Shown: piece after piece, positions 18,045 to 27,400 of the stretch
Position numbering within the stretch: position 1 is the first letter of the stretch
Layout: each line of letters begins with the position of its first letter
Made by a program: the position numbers and the translations under genes
The notes under the pieces: model-generated
Databases searched by the model: none
Told to the model about the DNA's origin: nothing
What the model saw: the letters and a program-made list of their open reading frames with translations, nothing else
NCBI RefSeq assembly: GCF_021352225.1
Contig: NZ_JAAUVI010000012.1
Location: 1 to 64,000, forward strand
Source: Methylobacterium sp. C25
Lineage (GTDB): Bacteria; Pseudomonadota; Alphaproteobacteria; Rhizobiales; Beijerinckiaceae
Length of the DNA: 64,000 nucleotides
Direction: 5' to 3'

Positions 18045-18062
18045 ACGACAGTTCGATGACGC
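18045..18062 (-). promoter_or_regulatory. Pho box upstream of pstS
   Basis: Read on the minus strand, GCGTCATCGAACTGTCGT gives two TGTCA-like repeats (GTCAT and CTGTCGT) offset by 11 bp with a 4-nt A-containing linker, matching the PhoB consensus CTGTCAT-N4-CTGTCAT. A CATAAA at 18031-18036 lies about 8 bp further on and could be the -10. The operon encodes PhoB, so autoregulation is expected. The box lies about 100 bp before the pstS start. Confidence 0.65.
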
Positions 18063-18190
18063 ACGCGACGTCGGACCGGGCGCGTTCGGAGCTGCCGGTG
18101 GAAAAGGAGCCCATCCGCAAAATCGCACATCCGATCCGAACGTTGCCTCATGCTACGGAGGGCGAATCGGAGGTTGACCGACCCGGCCGT

Positions 18191-18221
18191 TTTCGACATC
18201 TTATTTCCATGGATATCGAAA
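18191..18221 (+). promoter_or_regulatory. Inverted repeat over the start of the second arsR; leaderless promoter
   Basis: TTTCGACATC (18191-18200) and GATATCGAAA (18212-18221) are inverted copies with one mismatch, around an 11-nt spacer that contains the ATG. Upstream, TTGACC (18174-18179) with a 17-bp spacer leads to CATCTT (18197-18202), placing the transcription start at or next to ATG18209. No Shine-Dalgarno sequence is seen. A repressor bound here would block both polymerase and start codon. Confidence 0.5.
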
Positions 18222-18523
18222 TTGCAGCCAAGCAGCTCGAGGCGCTCGGTAGCGCGACCCGTCTGCGGGTGTATCGTGCTCTCGTCCGGGCCGGCCATGC
18301 GGGTCTGCCTGTACGACAGCTGCAGGAGCGGATCGGCATTCCGGCTTCGACTCTGTCGCATCATCTCCACCGCCTGATCCAGACCGGGCTCGTCGTGCAG
18401 GAACGTCAGGCCACCACCTTGATATGCCGGGCGGTGTATCCGGCCATGCGCTCCCTGGTCGGTTTCCTCGTCGACGAATGCTGCGTCGAGGAACGTTGCG
18501 GTCAGGCTGGAAAAGCAGCCTGA
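18209..18523 (+). CDS. arsR: ArsR-family repressor (second copy)
   Basis: A 104-residue winged-helix repressor: LEALGSATRLRVYRALVRAG, recognition region IPASTLSHHLHRLIQTGLV and wing ERQATTLICRAVYPA. Cys91-Cys92 (DECCVEERCG) and Cys97 mirror the Cys pair of the first ArsR in this window, suggesting the same type of As(III) site. The frame is open upstream to 18038, but the family N-terminus begins at ATG18209. It precedes the ArsO-like gene by 58 nt. Confidence 0.88.
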   Translation: MDIEIAAKQLEALGSATRLRVYRALVRAGHAGLPVRQLQERIGIPASTLSHHLHRLIQTGLVVQERQATTLICRAVYPAMRSLVGFLVDECCVEERCGQAGKAA

Positions 18524-18538
18524 AGCGCCCCTTTTTTT
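18502..18538 (+). terminator. Possible terminator/attenuator after the second arsR
   Basis: An 8-bp stem TCAGGCTG/CAGCCTGA with a 6-nt loop spans the arsR stop codon and is followed, after eight G+C-rich bases, by a run of seven T. The gap between stem and T-run is longer than in strong terminators, so partial readthrough into the next gene is likely. Confidence 0.35.
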
Positions 18539-18553
18539 CGAATGGTAATTCGA
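18538..18553. promoter_or_regulatory. Candidate ArsR operator before the ArsO-like gene
   Basis: Arms TCGAAT and ATTCGA flank GGTA, in an A+T-rich stretch (18532-18569) that contrasts with the surrounding DNA. The half-site resembles the ATCGAAA arm of the repeat over the second arsR start. It lies about 30 nt before the ATG, where a repressor would control the arsO-like operon. Confidence 0.4.
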
Positions 18554-18581
18554 TAATTCCGAAATAACAGGAGAACGTGCG

Positions 18582-19958
18582 ATGAGCGATCTGGGACACC
18601 TGCCGATAGTCGTCGTCGGCGCCGGACCGGTCGGGCTCGCCGCCGCCGCGCATCTCGTCGGACGCGGCCTGGACGTGAAGGTCTACGAGGCGGAGGACAC
18701 GGTGGGTGCCCATGTTCGGCAATGGGGGCATGTGAGGTTGTTCTCGTCCTGGAAGTACAACGTCGACGCCGCCGCGCGCGATCTCCTGGAGAAGGACGGC
18801 TGGCAGGAGCCGGACGGCGAGGGCTACCCGACGGGCGCGGAACTGGTTGAGAGGTATCTGGTCCCGCTATCGCGCACGCCGGAGCTGGGCCCCGTGATCG
18901 AGACCGGACTGCGCGTGGCAGGGATCGGACGCGAAGGTCTCGACAAGGCGAACAGCCGCGGGCGGGCCGAGCGGCCCTTCGTGCTCACCCTGGTGGATAC
19001 GGCCGGCGGGACTCGACAGATCCGGGCACGGGCCGTCATCGACGCTGCGGGCACATGGGGGACGCCGAACCCCCTCGGCGCCGATGGGCGACCTGCCGCG
19101 GGAGAGATCGATGCATCTGAAGCCGTCGCATACGGGATCCCGGACGTCCTCGGGCGAGACAGGGCCACCTATGCCGGCCGCACGACCGTGGTCGTTGGTG
19201 CCGGCCATTCGGCGGCGAACGTCCTGATCGATCTGGCGCGATTGGCCGAGGATGCGCCAGGCACCGCGTCGCTATGGGTGACCCGCGGCAGCAATCTCGC
19301 TCGCGTGTACGGCGGAGGTTCTGCCGATCAACTGGCCGAACGCGGCGCCCTCGGTGGCCGTCTGCGGGTGCTCGTGCAGGATGGTAGGCTGACGCTCGTG
19401 ACGGGGTTCGCGGTGTCGGGCGTCGTCCGGGCAGGCGCGCGCTTTCAGCTCTCGGGGGAAACCGCGGACGGTCGGCGCATGCTCGATCCGGTCGACCGGA
19501 TCATAGTGGCCACCGGCCAACGGCCGGATCTAGGGCCGACTCGGGAACTGCGCCTCGATCTCGACCCCGGCCTGGAGAGCGTTCGGTCGCTCGGCCCTCT
19601 CATCGACCCCAATCTGCATTCCTGCGGCTCTGTCCCACCGCATGGACATCGGCAACTCTCTCACCCCGAGCCGGGCTTCTACACGGTCGGGATCAAGTCG
19701 TACGGCCGGGCACCGACGTTTTTGATGATGACCGGCTACGAACAGGTACGGTCCGTGGCAGCCGCCTTGGCAGGGGACCTGATCGCTGCCGACGATGTCC
19801 ATCTCACTCTTCCGGAAACGGGTGTCTGCACGTTGCTGGCCGACCAGCCGGATGCCGCCTGTTGTGGTCCCTCATCCGACGGCCACGCAGCCGCTGCCCC
19901 CGGCCGTCCTCCAACTCTCGAACCGAGGACGACATCCTGCTGCGGCACGGCGGCATGA
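18582..19958 (+). CDS. arsO: ArsO-like flavin-dependent monooxygenase
   Basis: A 458-residue flavoprotein with an N-terminal FAD motif (VVVGAGPVGLAAAAHLVGRG), a second nucleotide-binding motif (TVVVGAGHSAANVLIDLARL) and the late ATGQRPD segment. Proteins of this type next to arsR are annotated ArsO; no reaction is firmly established. The C-terminus is unusual, with two Cys pairs (DAACCGPS and TSCCGTAA) in a Pro/Ala-rich tail that could bind As(III). AGGAG precedes the ATG. It overlaps the MFS gene by 4 nt. Confidence 0.75.
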   Translation: MSDLGHLPIVVVGAGPVGLAAAAHLVGRGLDVKVYEAEDTVGAHVRQWGHVRLFSSWKYNVDAAARDLLEKDGWQEPDGEGYPTGAELVERYLVPLSRTPELGPVIETGLRVAGIGREGLDKANSRGRAERPFVLTLVDTAGGTRQIRARAVIDAAGTWGTPNPLGADGRPAAGEIDASEAVAYGIPDVLGRDRATYAGRTTVVVGAGHSAANVLIDLARLAEDAPGTASLWVTRGSNLARVYGGGSADQLAERGALGGRLRVLVQDGRLTLVTGFAVSGVVRAGARFQLSGETADGRRMLDPVDRIIVATGQRPDLGPTRELRLDLDPGLESVRSLGPLIDPNLHSCGSVPPHGHRQLSHPEPGFYTVGIKSYGRAPTFLMMTGYEQVRSVAAALAGDLIAADDVHLTLPETGVCTLLADQPDAACCGPSSDGHAAAAPGRPPTLEPRTTSCCGTAA

Positions 19959-21115
19959 CCAGGCATCGTCGCCTTGTCGTCATCGGCGCCCTCGGCGTGG
20001 TGCAGATCCTGACATGGGGATCGTCGTTCTATCTCCTGGCGGTCTTGAGCCAGCCCATGTCAACGGACACCGGCTGGCCTCTCTCCTGGATCATCGGCGG
20101 CCTATCTGCGGGTCTGCTGACAGCCGGGTTGATCTCGCCGCGTGTAGGGGCGTTCGTCGGGCGGCGCGGCGGGCGCCCGGTGCTCGCGTGCGCCGCAGTG
20201 CTCCTGGCCGCCGGCTTGACGATCTTGGGCCTCGCGCCGACCATGCCGGTCTTCGTCGCCGGTTGGCTCGTCATGGGGCTGGGGATGGGCACCGGGCTCT
20301 ACGATCCGGCCTTTGCCACGCTCGGCCGGCTCTTCGGCGCCGAGGCTCGATCGGCCATAACCACGCTGACCCTTTGGGGCGGGTTCGCCAGCACCGTCTG
20401 CTGGCCTCTCTCGGCCTTCCTCGTGGAACAGGTCGGCTGGCGAGGCACCTGCTTCACCTACGCGGTACTGCACGTCGTCCTCACTCTGCCTTTGGTTCTG
20501 GGCCTGATCCCATCGGCACCTGCCTCGAGGGAGGGAACGGAAGTCATAGAGGAGGCGGTTCAGCTCACGTCCCGCGAGCGTCGGGCATTCCTCCTGATGG
20601 CCGGTGTGCTCGTGCTGGGGGGCACCGTGATGACGCTGGTGTCGGTGCACTTGATCACCCTCCTTCAAGCTCGGGGCGTCGCGCTCGCAACGGCCGTGTC
20701 CTACGGCGCCCTCATCGGCCCTTCGCAGGTGGCTGCCCGCATCCTGGAGATGGCGAACAAGGGCCGGCATCACCCGCTCTGGACACTGACGTCGGCAATG
20801 GCGCTGGTGGCGCTCGGGGTGGGTATCCTGGCGGCGGGTGTGCCCGCTGTAGGGATCGCTCTCGTACTCTACGGGGCAGGAAACGGGATCTATTCGATCG
20901 CGCGGGGGACGGTGCCGCTCGTGCTTTTTGGACCTGAACGCTATCCAGCCCTGGTCGGGCGCCTGGCGCGACCGAGCCTCATCGCCCAGGCGGTGGCGCC
21001 GTCGCTCGGTGCAGCGGCTCTCAGCCTTGGCGGTGCGAACACCGCCTATGGTCTCCTCGCGGCGCTGGCCGTAACGAACGTCGCGTTTGCCTGCGCTCTG
21101 TGGACGGCCCGGTAG
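19955..21115 (+). CDS. Major facilitator superfamily transporter
   Basis: A 386-residue MFS protein with about 12 hydrophobic segments, including QILTWGSSFYLLAVLSQPM at the N-terminus and the loop motif GAFVGRRGGRPVL between segments 2 and 3. It is coupled to the ArsO-like gene by an ATGA overlap, which points to export of the same arsenic compound or its product. MFS arsenic exporters such as ArsK and ArsJ are known, but I cannot assign this one to either. Confidence 0.75.
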   Translation: MTRHRRLVVIGALGVVQILTWGSSFYLLAVLSQPMSTDTGWPLSWIIGGLSAGLLTAGLISPRVGAFVGRRGGRPVLACAAVLLAAGLTILGLAPTMPVFVAGWLVMGLGMGTGLYDPAFATLGRLFGAEARSAITTLTLWGGFASTVCWPLSAFLVEQVGWRGTCFTYAVLHVVLTLPLVLGLIPSAPASREGTEVIEEAVQLTSRERRAFLLMAGVLVLGGTVMTLVSVHLITLLQARGVALATAVSYGALIGPSQVAARILEMANKGRHHPLWTLTSAMALVALGVGILAAGVPAVGIALVLYGAGNGIYSIARGTVPLVLFGPERYPALVGRLARPSLIAQAVAPSLGAAALSLGGANTAYGLLAALAVTNVAFACALWTAR

Positions 21116-21197
21116 TACGGCCCCTTCGTGCGATTGATCTCGATGCAGGTGATAACTAACGCGACAGCATGATCGCTCGACCCCATCGGATCTCCGG

Positions 21198-21992
21198 ATG
21201 ATCGAACGCGTGCGACAGGGGATGCCGGCCGCTTTCGCCGGAGGAGGCGCCATCGGCCTCCTCGGCGGCATGATCGGCCTAGGAGGCGCGGAATTCCGGC
21301 TACCGCTGCTGATCGGGGCATTCGGCTTTCCGGCTCTTGAAGCGGTCATCCTCAACAAGGCGATGTCGCTCGTCGTAGTCGCGAGCGCGCTCCCGTTTCG
21401 TTCGCAGACCGTGCCCTTCGTCGAAGTCGGGGCGAACTGGCTGGTGGTCGCGAACCTCCTTTGCGGCAGCCTGGCGGGCGCTTGGCTCGGGGCCGGCTGG
21501 GCAACCCGCCTGCGTTCGGAAACCCTCTACAAGGTCATCGCCGTGATGCTCGTCGGCATCGCCGGCGTCCTGCTGCTTGGGCATGGCTCGGAGGGGGCAC
21601 CAGCCGTCCTGTCGGGTGCCGCCCAGGTTGCGGCGGGGGTGGCCGTCGGTTTCCTGATCGGCGTCGTGGCTGCGGTGCTCGGTGTCGCCGGCGGCGAGTT
21701 GCTGATCCCGACTATCGTTCTACTCTACGGTGCCGACATCAAGCTCGCCGGAAGCCTGTCGTTGGCCGTCTCACTTCCGACAATGCTGATCGCGTTCGCC
21801 CGCTACAGCCGGGACGGTAGCTTCGCCGTGATCAGGCGCGAACGCTCCTTTGCTTTGACCATGGCCGCCGGCTCGGTTGCGGGTGCCTTCGCCGGCGGAT
21901 ACCTGCTCGGACTGGTCCCAGGCGCGATCCTGCTGCCGCTGCTAGCCACCATCCTGCTGGTCTCGGCCTGGAAGGTCTGGCGACACCAGTAA
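21198..21992 (+). CDS. TSUP (TauE/SafE) family membrane permease
   Basis: A 264-residue permease with two homologous halves, each beginning with a Gly-rich motif: GAIGLLGGMIGLGGAEFRLPLL and GVVAAVLGVAGGELLIPTIV. The family carries sulfur-containing or small organic anions. It lies 82 nt after the MFS gene on the same strand and may belong to the same transcript. The substrate is unknown. Confidence 0.8.
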   Translation: MIERVRQGMPAAFAGGGAIGLLGGMIGLGGAEFRLPLLIGAFGFPALEAVILNKAMSLVVVASALPFRSQTVPFVEVGANWLVVANLLCGSLAGAWLGAGWATRLRSETLYKVIAVMLVGIAGVLLLGHGSEGAPAVLSGAAQVAAGVAVGFLIGVVAAVLGVAGGELLIPTIVLLYGADIKLAGSLSLAVSLPTMLIAFARYSRDGSFAVIRRERSFALTMAAGSVAGAFAGGYLLGLVPGAILLPLLATILLVSAWKVWRHQ

Positions 21993-22049
21993 GATTCGAC
22001 CTCATCATCCGCTCAGCAAGCCTTGACCGCTCCTTCCTGAAATCAATCC

Positions 22050-22080
22050 TTGACCTTCCCACGGTGGGAAGCGTTACCAA
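22050..22080 (+). promoter_or_regulatory. CueR/MerR-type promoter 1 (CusBA operon)
   Basis: The -35 TTGACC (22050-22055) is separated by 19 bp from TACCAA (22075-22080). Between them lies a perfect dyad with arms CTTCCCA and TGGGAAG around CGG (22055-22071). The over-long 19-bp spacer with a central dyad is the hallmark of MerR-family activated promoters, and the arms resemble copper-responsive CueR/HmrR operators. The same arms recur at 28223-28239 and 35296-35312. Confidence 0.82.
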
Positions 22081-22169
22081 CCATTCAGCGTCGCATCTCA
22101 GCGTTCCGTTGGATCGGCACGCTTCATACGGTTCGTGAAAACTGGCATCATGGCGTCGTGACGTTCTGG

Positions 22170-22550
22170 ATGACCCTACGGCGGCTGCTTCCGCTCCTCG
22201 CGGTCCTCGGCCTCGCCCTCGCTCCGGTGACCGCTTCTGCGGCTGCCGCCGGCATGCGCGCGCCAATCGCGATGCAGGGTGACACCATGGTGATGCCCGA
22301 CGAGGACATGGACGGCATGGCGGTTGCCATGGACGACATGCCCTGCTGCCCGCAGGAAACCCCGGCGATGCCGGATTGCTCCAAGGGTTGCCCTCTCATG
22401 GCGCTTTGCCTGGCGAAGGTGGCCTCCGGGCTTCCCGTCGGCATCGGTCTGCTCACTCGGGCGGCCATCGTCGCGGAGCCTGCCTGGCGCGAGACTGCCG
22501 ACTTCGACAGCGTCTCGCCGTCTCCGTCTCCCGAGCCCCCTCGATCCTGA
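22170..22550 (+). CDS. Small secreted Cys/Met-rich protein heading the CusBA operon
   Basis: About 126 residues. A Sec signal (LRRLLPLLAVLGLALAPVTASAAAAG) is followed by a Met/Asp-rich stretch (GDTMVMPDEDMDGMAVAMDDM) and a cysteine cluster (PCCPQETPAMPDCSKGCP). Met and Cys fit periplasmic copper binding. It ends in PEPPRS; two other RND operons here also begin with a small secreted Cys-rich protein ending in PPR. The start is uncertain (ATG22170 or GTG22158; no clear ribosome site). No named family is assigned. Confidence 0.65.
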   Translation: MTLRRLLPLLAVLGLALAPVTASAAAAGMRAPIAMQGDTMVMPDEDMDGMAVAMDDMPCCPQETPAMPDCSKGCPLMALCLAKVASGLPVGIGLLTRAAIVAEPAWRETADFDSVSPSPSPEPPRS

Positions 22551-22631
22551 ACCCGATGCCGCCGGCGCTTGCGCCGGCACGGTGACGCGCGTCCGCGCGT
22601 GGCCATCCATCGCGTTCAGGAGACATCACCC

Positions 22632-23027
22632 GTGACCAAGAACCCCTTCGCGTGCGCCCTCGCGGCCGCGCTGCTCGGCGCCATCCTCGCCGGGCCGGCC
22701 CTCGCCGACACCAAGGACTACGAGTTCCAGCTCGTCCGGCAGGAGGCCAAGGTCGGCGAGGCCGTCCTCGACGTCCGCCTGGTCGACAGGCGCACGTCGA
22801 AACCCGTGCCCGACGCCGTGATCTTCGCCAAGCGGATCGACATGGCGCCCGACAGCATGGAGGAGATGACCTCGAAGATCGAGCAGGTTCCCTCGGCGGA
22901 GCCTGGCGTCTACCGCTTCAAGGCGAAGCTCACCATGGCCGGCGGCTGGCAGCTTTCGCTCGGCGCCAAGGTCCAGGGTGAGACCGGCACCGTCGAGGGC
23001 AAGCTGTTCCTCAAGGCCGTCAAATGA
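22632..23027 (+). CDS. Periplasmic FixH/YtkA-like accessory protein
   Basis: A 131-residue secreted protein: signal peptide ending ALAGPALA-D, then an immunoglobulin-like beta domain (DVRLVDRRTSKPVPDAVIFAKRIDM and GVYRFKAKLTMAGGWQL, each typical of YtkA-like proteins). Members occur beside metal efflux pumps, but the function is not established. The GTG start is preceded by AGGAGA. It overlaps the adaptor gene by 4 nt. Confidence 0.75.
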   Translation: MTKNPFACALAAALLGAILAGPALADTKDYEFQLVRQEAKVGEAVLDVRLVDRRTSKPVPDAVIFAKRIDMAPDSMEEMTSKIEQVPSAEPGVYRFKAKLTMAGGWQLSLGAKVQGETGTVEGKLFLKAVK

Positions 23028-24490
23028 GCCGGATGGCATGGGTCGTCGGGAGCCTCGTCGCGCTCGCGACGGGGGTCTTCGGGTATGGAGCGGGACGCGA
23101 GGGCAGTCCCGTTCCGGCGCTCGTCGGGCAGGCGCGGAGCCAGTTCGCGCACTGGCTTCCCGGCAAGGCGGACGTGGTGGTCCAGCCACCCGCGAAGGCG
23201 TCCGGCCCGGTGGTCTACTACCAGAATCCGGACGGGAAGCCGGCCTATTCGCTCACCCCTATGGCGACCGTGGACGGACGCGCGTTCCGCGCCGTGCACG
23301 CGAGCGAGGACCTCCGCTTCGACGCCGACGAACCAGAGCCCGAGGTGGGTACGGAGGCATCCGCGGCCGCCGGGACCAAGCGCGTCCGCTTCTATCGCAA
23401 CCCGATGGGGCTGCCGGATACCTCGGCAACTCCGAAGAAGGATTCGATGGGGATGGACTACCTCCCCGTCTACGAGGGCGAGGACAGCGACGACGGCACC
23501 GTCAGGATCTCACCCGGTAAGCTTCAGCGGACCGGGGTCCGGACGGAAGTCGCGGAGCGCCGCGTGCTGTCGATGCCGGTGCGGGCCCCCGGTGCCATCG
23601 AGGAGGATGAGCGTCGCATCTCCGTAATCGCGATGCGCACGGACGCCTTCATCGAGAAGGTCGAGGGCGTCACCACCGGCGACCATGTCCACAAGGGCCA
23701 GCCGCTGCTTCGGCTGTTCTCGCCCGAGATGAACGCGGCGGCCGCGCAGTACCTTACCGGCATCGGCTACGAGGGTGCCCGCCGGCGCCTGGAGAACCTC
23801 GGCATCCCGCCCGAGGTCATCGACGAGATCGAGCGCACCCGAAAGGTGCCGGCGACCATCACCTGGTCGGCGCCCCGCGACGGCGTCGTGGTCGAGCGCA
23901 ACGTCTCCGATGGCATGCGGGCCAAGTCCGGCGACACCCTGTTCAAGCTCGTGGACCACTCCCGGGTCTGGGTGCTCGTCGACGTGACGGAGCGTGACCT
24001 CGCGGCCGTCGCCGAGGGGCAGAAGGCAACGGTGCGGGCCAGGACCTTCCCGGATCGCGCGTTCACCGGAACCGTGACACGGATCTACCCGCACCTGGCC
24101 ATGGGCACGCGCACAGCCCGCCTGCGGATCGAGCTCCCCAACCCGAACGGCGACCTGCGCCCCGGCATGTTCGCCGACGTCGAGATCGCCACCGGCACCG
24201 ACAAACCCGTGGTCGCGGTGCCCGACGATGCGGTCATCGACACCGGCGCCAAACAGGTCGTCCTCGTCGACAAGGGAGACGGTCGCTTCGAACCGCGTCC
24301 GGTCAGGCTTGGTGTCCGCGGCGACGGTTATGTGGAGATCCGGGACGGCATCGCGGCCGGCGACCGGGTGGTGACGTCGGCCAATTTCCTGATCGATGCC
24401 GAGAGCAACCTCAAGGCCGCCCTGCAGGGGCTATCGGAGCCGAAGCCCGATCCAGGTCCCCAGGCCGCGGCGGAAGGGAAGTCGCCATGA
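23024..24490 (+). CDS. cusB: CusB-like RND periplasmic adaptor
   Basis: A 488-residue membrane-fusion protein linking the RND pump to an outer-membrane channel. An N-terminal anchor is followed by two heavy-metal-binding-type segments: a degenerate one around residues 64-90 (VVYYQNPDGKPAYS) and a better one around 121-150 (RFYRNPMGLPDTSATPKKDSMGMDY, key residues NPM and DSMGMDYLPVY). Barrel-sandwich and beta-barrel parts follow (VHKGQPLLRLFSPEM, WVLVDVTERDLAAV). It is coupled to cusA by an ATGA overlap. No outer-membrane factor gene is present nearby. Confidence 0.88.
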   Translation: MSRMAWVVGSLVALATGVFGYGAGREGSPVPALVGQARSQFAHWLPGKADVVVQPPAKASGPVVYYQNPDGKPAYSLTPMATVDGRAFRAVHASEDLRFDADEPEPEVGTEASAAAGTKRVRFYRNPMGLPDTSATPKKDSMGMDYLPVYEGEDSDDGTVRISPGKLQRTGVRTEVAERRVLSMPVRAPGAIEEDERRISVIAMRTDAFIEKVEGVTTGDHVHKGQPLLRLFSPEMNAAAAQYLTGIGYEGARRRLENLGIPPEVIDEIERTRKVPATITWSAPRDGVVVERNVSDGMRAKSGDTLFKLVDHSRVWVLVDVTERDLAAVAEGQKATVRARTFPDRAFTGTVTRIYPHLAMGTRTARLRIELPNPNGDLRPGMFADVEIATGTDKPVVAVPDDAVIDTGAKQVVLVDKGDGRFEPRPVRLGVRGDGYVEIRDGIAAGDRVVTSANFLIDAESNLKAALQGLSEPKPDPGPQAAAEGKSP

Positions 24491-27400
24491 TCGCCCGCCT
24501 GATCGCCTGGTCGGCGCGGAATCTGATGCTGGTCCTGATCGGCACCGTGTTCGCCGTGGGCGCCGGTCTCTACGCCCTGAAGACCCTGCCGCTCGACGCC
24601 ATTCCCGATCTCTCGGACGTCCAGACCATCGTCTACACCGAGTACCCGGGACAGGCGCCCCAGGTCATCGAGGACCAGGTCACCTATCCGCTGACCACCG
24701 CCATGTTGACGGTGCCGAGATCGAAGGTGGTGCGGGGCTTCTCGTTCTTCGGCGTCTCCTTCGTCTACGTCATCTTCGAGGACGGCACCGACCCATACTG
24801 GGCCCGCTCGCGGGTGCTCGAATACCTGAACACGGCGGCCAAGCGCCTGCCGGCAGGCGTGACCCCGACACTCGGCCCCGACGCGACGGGAGTGGGCTGG
24901 GTCTACCAGTACGTCGTGGTGGCCAAGGAACGGACGCTGGCGGAGCTCCGGTCGCTCCAGGACTGGGTCGTGCGCTTCGGGGCGTCCCGGGCCGAGGGGG
25001 TGGCCGAGGTCGCGGGCGTCGGCGGCTTCGTCAAGCAGTACAACGTCGTGGTCGACCCGAACCGCCTTCGGGCGCAGGGCATCACGCTGTCCAAGCTTCG
25101 GGATGCGGTCCGGTCGAGCAATGCCGACGTCGGCGGCCGGACCGTCGAGCTGTCTGAGTTCGAGTTCGTCGTCCGGGGACGGGGCTACCTCAAGAGCGTC
25201 GCGGACATCGAGAGCATCGTCCTCAAGACCGAAGCCGGCACGCCGCTTCGGGTGAAGGACGTCGCACGGGTCGAACTCGGCCCCGACGAGCGCCGGGGCA
25301 TCACCGAGATGAACGGCGACGGCGAGGTCGCCGGCGGCATCGTCCTCCAGCGGTTCGGGGCCAATGCCCTGAACGTCATCGAGAGCGCCAAGGCTCGGCT
25401 CGCCGAAGTCGCCGCGAGCCTTCCCAAGGGCACCGAGATCCTGCCCGTCTACGACCGCTCGCACCTGATCGAGGCGGCCATCGAGACGCTCAAGGGAACG
25501 CTAATCGAGGAGAGCGTCATCGTCGCCCTCGTGTGCATCGCGTTCCTGCTCCACGTCCGCAGCGCCCTCGTCGCCATTCTGATGCTGCCGGTCGGCATCC
25601 TGATCGCGTTCGCGGGCATGAAGGCGCTCGGGCTCGGCGCCAACATCATGAGCCTCGGCGGCATCGCCATCGCGGTCGGCGCCATGATCGACGCGGCCAT
25701 CGTGATGATCGAGAACGCCCACAAGCACCTGGAGCGGGCGCCGCCGGACAAGCCCCGGGTCGATATCCTGATCGAGGCCGCGAGCGAGGTCGGTCCATCG
25801 CTATTCTTCTCGCTCCTGATCATCACCGTGAGCTTCCTGCCGATCTTCACCCTGGAGAGCCAGGAAGGCCGGCTGTTCGGGCCGCTCGCCTTCACCAAGA
25901 CGTTCGCGATGGCGGCGGCGGCGGTGCTGTCCCTGACCCTCGTCCCCGCCCTGATGGTCCTGTTCGTCCGCGGCCGGATCATCCCCGAGCAACGCAATCC
26001 GGTGAACCGGCTCCTGATCTGGCTCTACCGGCCGCTGATCGCAGGCGTGCTCCGAGCGCGCGTGATCACGATCCTTCTCGCCCTGGGCGTCCTCGCGGCG
26101 ACGGCTTGGCCGGCGAGCCGGCTTGGGTCGGAGTTCATGCCGGACCTCGACGAGGGCACGCTGATGTACATGCCGACCACGCTGCCGGGTATCTCGGTGA
26201 CCAAGGCCGGGGACCTTCTCGCCACCCAGGACCGGATCATCAAGTCCTTCCCCGAGGTCGCTTCGGTCTACGGCAAGGCCGGACGCGCCAACACGGCGAC
26301 CGACCCCGCGCCGAGCGAAATGTTCGAGACCATCGTCAACCTGAAGCCGAAGGCGGATTGGCGGCCGGGCGTGACGACGGCGAGCCTGCGGGCCGAGATG
26401 GATGCCGCACTCCAGTTCCCGGGCGTCTCGAATGCCTGGACGCAGCCGATCCGCGCCCGCATCGACATGCTGTCGACCGGCATCCGCACGCCGGTGGGGA
26501 TCAAGGTTCTGGGGACCGATCTCACCGAGATGGAAAAGGTCGCCCGGCAGGTCGAGGCCGTGGTGAAGGCGGTGCCGGGCACCTCCAGCGCCTATGCCGA
26601 GCGGGTGCAGGGCGGCTACTTCCTCGACATCACACCCGACCGCGAAGTCTTGGGGCGCTACGGCCTCACGGTCGGCGACGTGCAGGACGTCATCGCCATG
26701 GCGCTGGGCGGCGACAGCGTCACCAACACCGTCGAGGGGCGCGAGCGCTACACCGTGAACGTGCGCTACCCGCGCGCTTTCCGGTCGAACCCGCAATCCA
26801 TCGCGAACGAGGTGCAGGTGTCGATTCCGAGCGGGGGCACGGTACCGCTCGGCGACGTGGCGAAGGTTCAGTTGAATCGCGGGCCGACGCAGATCCGGAC
26901 CGAGAACGGGCAACTCGCGGTCTTCATCTACGTCGACGTCGCCGGACGCGATCTCGGGGGCTACGTCGCCGAGGCGAGGGCGGCGGTGGCCAACGAGGTG
27001 AGGCTGCCGCCAGGCACGTTCATCCAGTGGAGCGGGCAGGTCGAATACCTCGACCGGGCGACGGCGCGGCTCAGGATTGTGGTCCCCCTGACACTCCTGA
27101 TCGTGTTCCTGCTGCTCTACCTCAACTTCCGCCGGCTCACGGAGACGCTCATCGTCATGCTGTCGCTGCCCTTCGCCCTGGTCGGCGGCGTCTGGCTGAT
27201 GTGGTGGATGGGCTTCAACATGTCGGTGGCCGTCGCCGTCGGCTTCATCGCGTTGGCGGGCGTCGCCGCCGAGACCGGTGTGATCATGTTGGTCTACCTC
27301 GACCATGCGCTGGCCGAGATCCGCGCCGAGTGCGAGCGGGCGGGTCGGTCGCTATCGCGAGACGACCTGCGGCGGGCCATTATGGTCGGTGCCGTCGAGC

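Noticed and set aside
18038..18208. N-terminal extension of the second ArsR
   Set aside because: The frame is open, but the extra residues do not resemble the family and the stretch contains the Pho box and the predicted arsR promoter.
24528..27306. Long alternative frames within cusA on both strands
   Set aside because: They are shadow frames of the RND pump, whose frame shows full-length family sequence.
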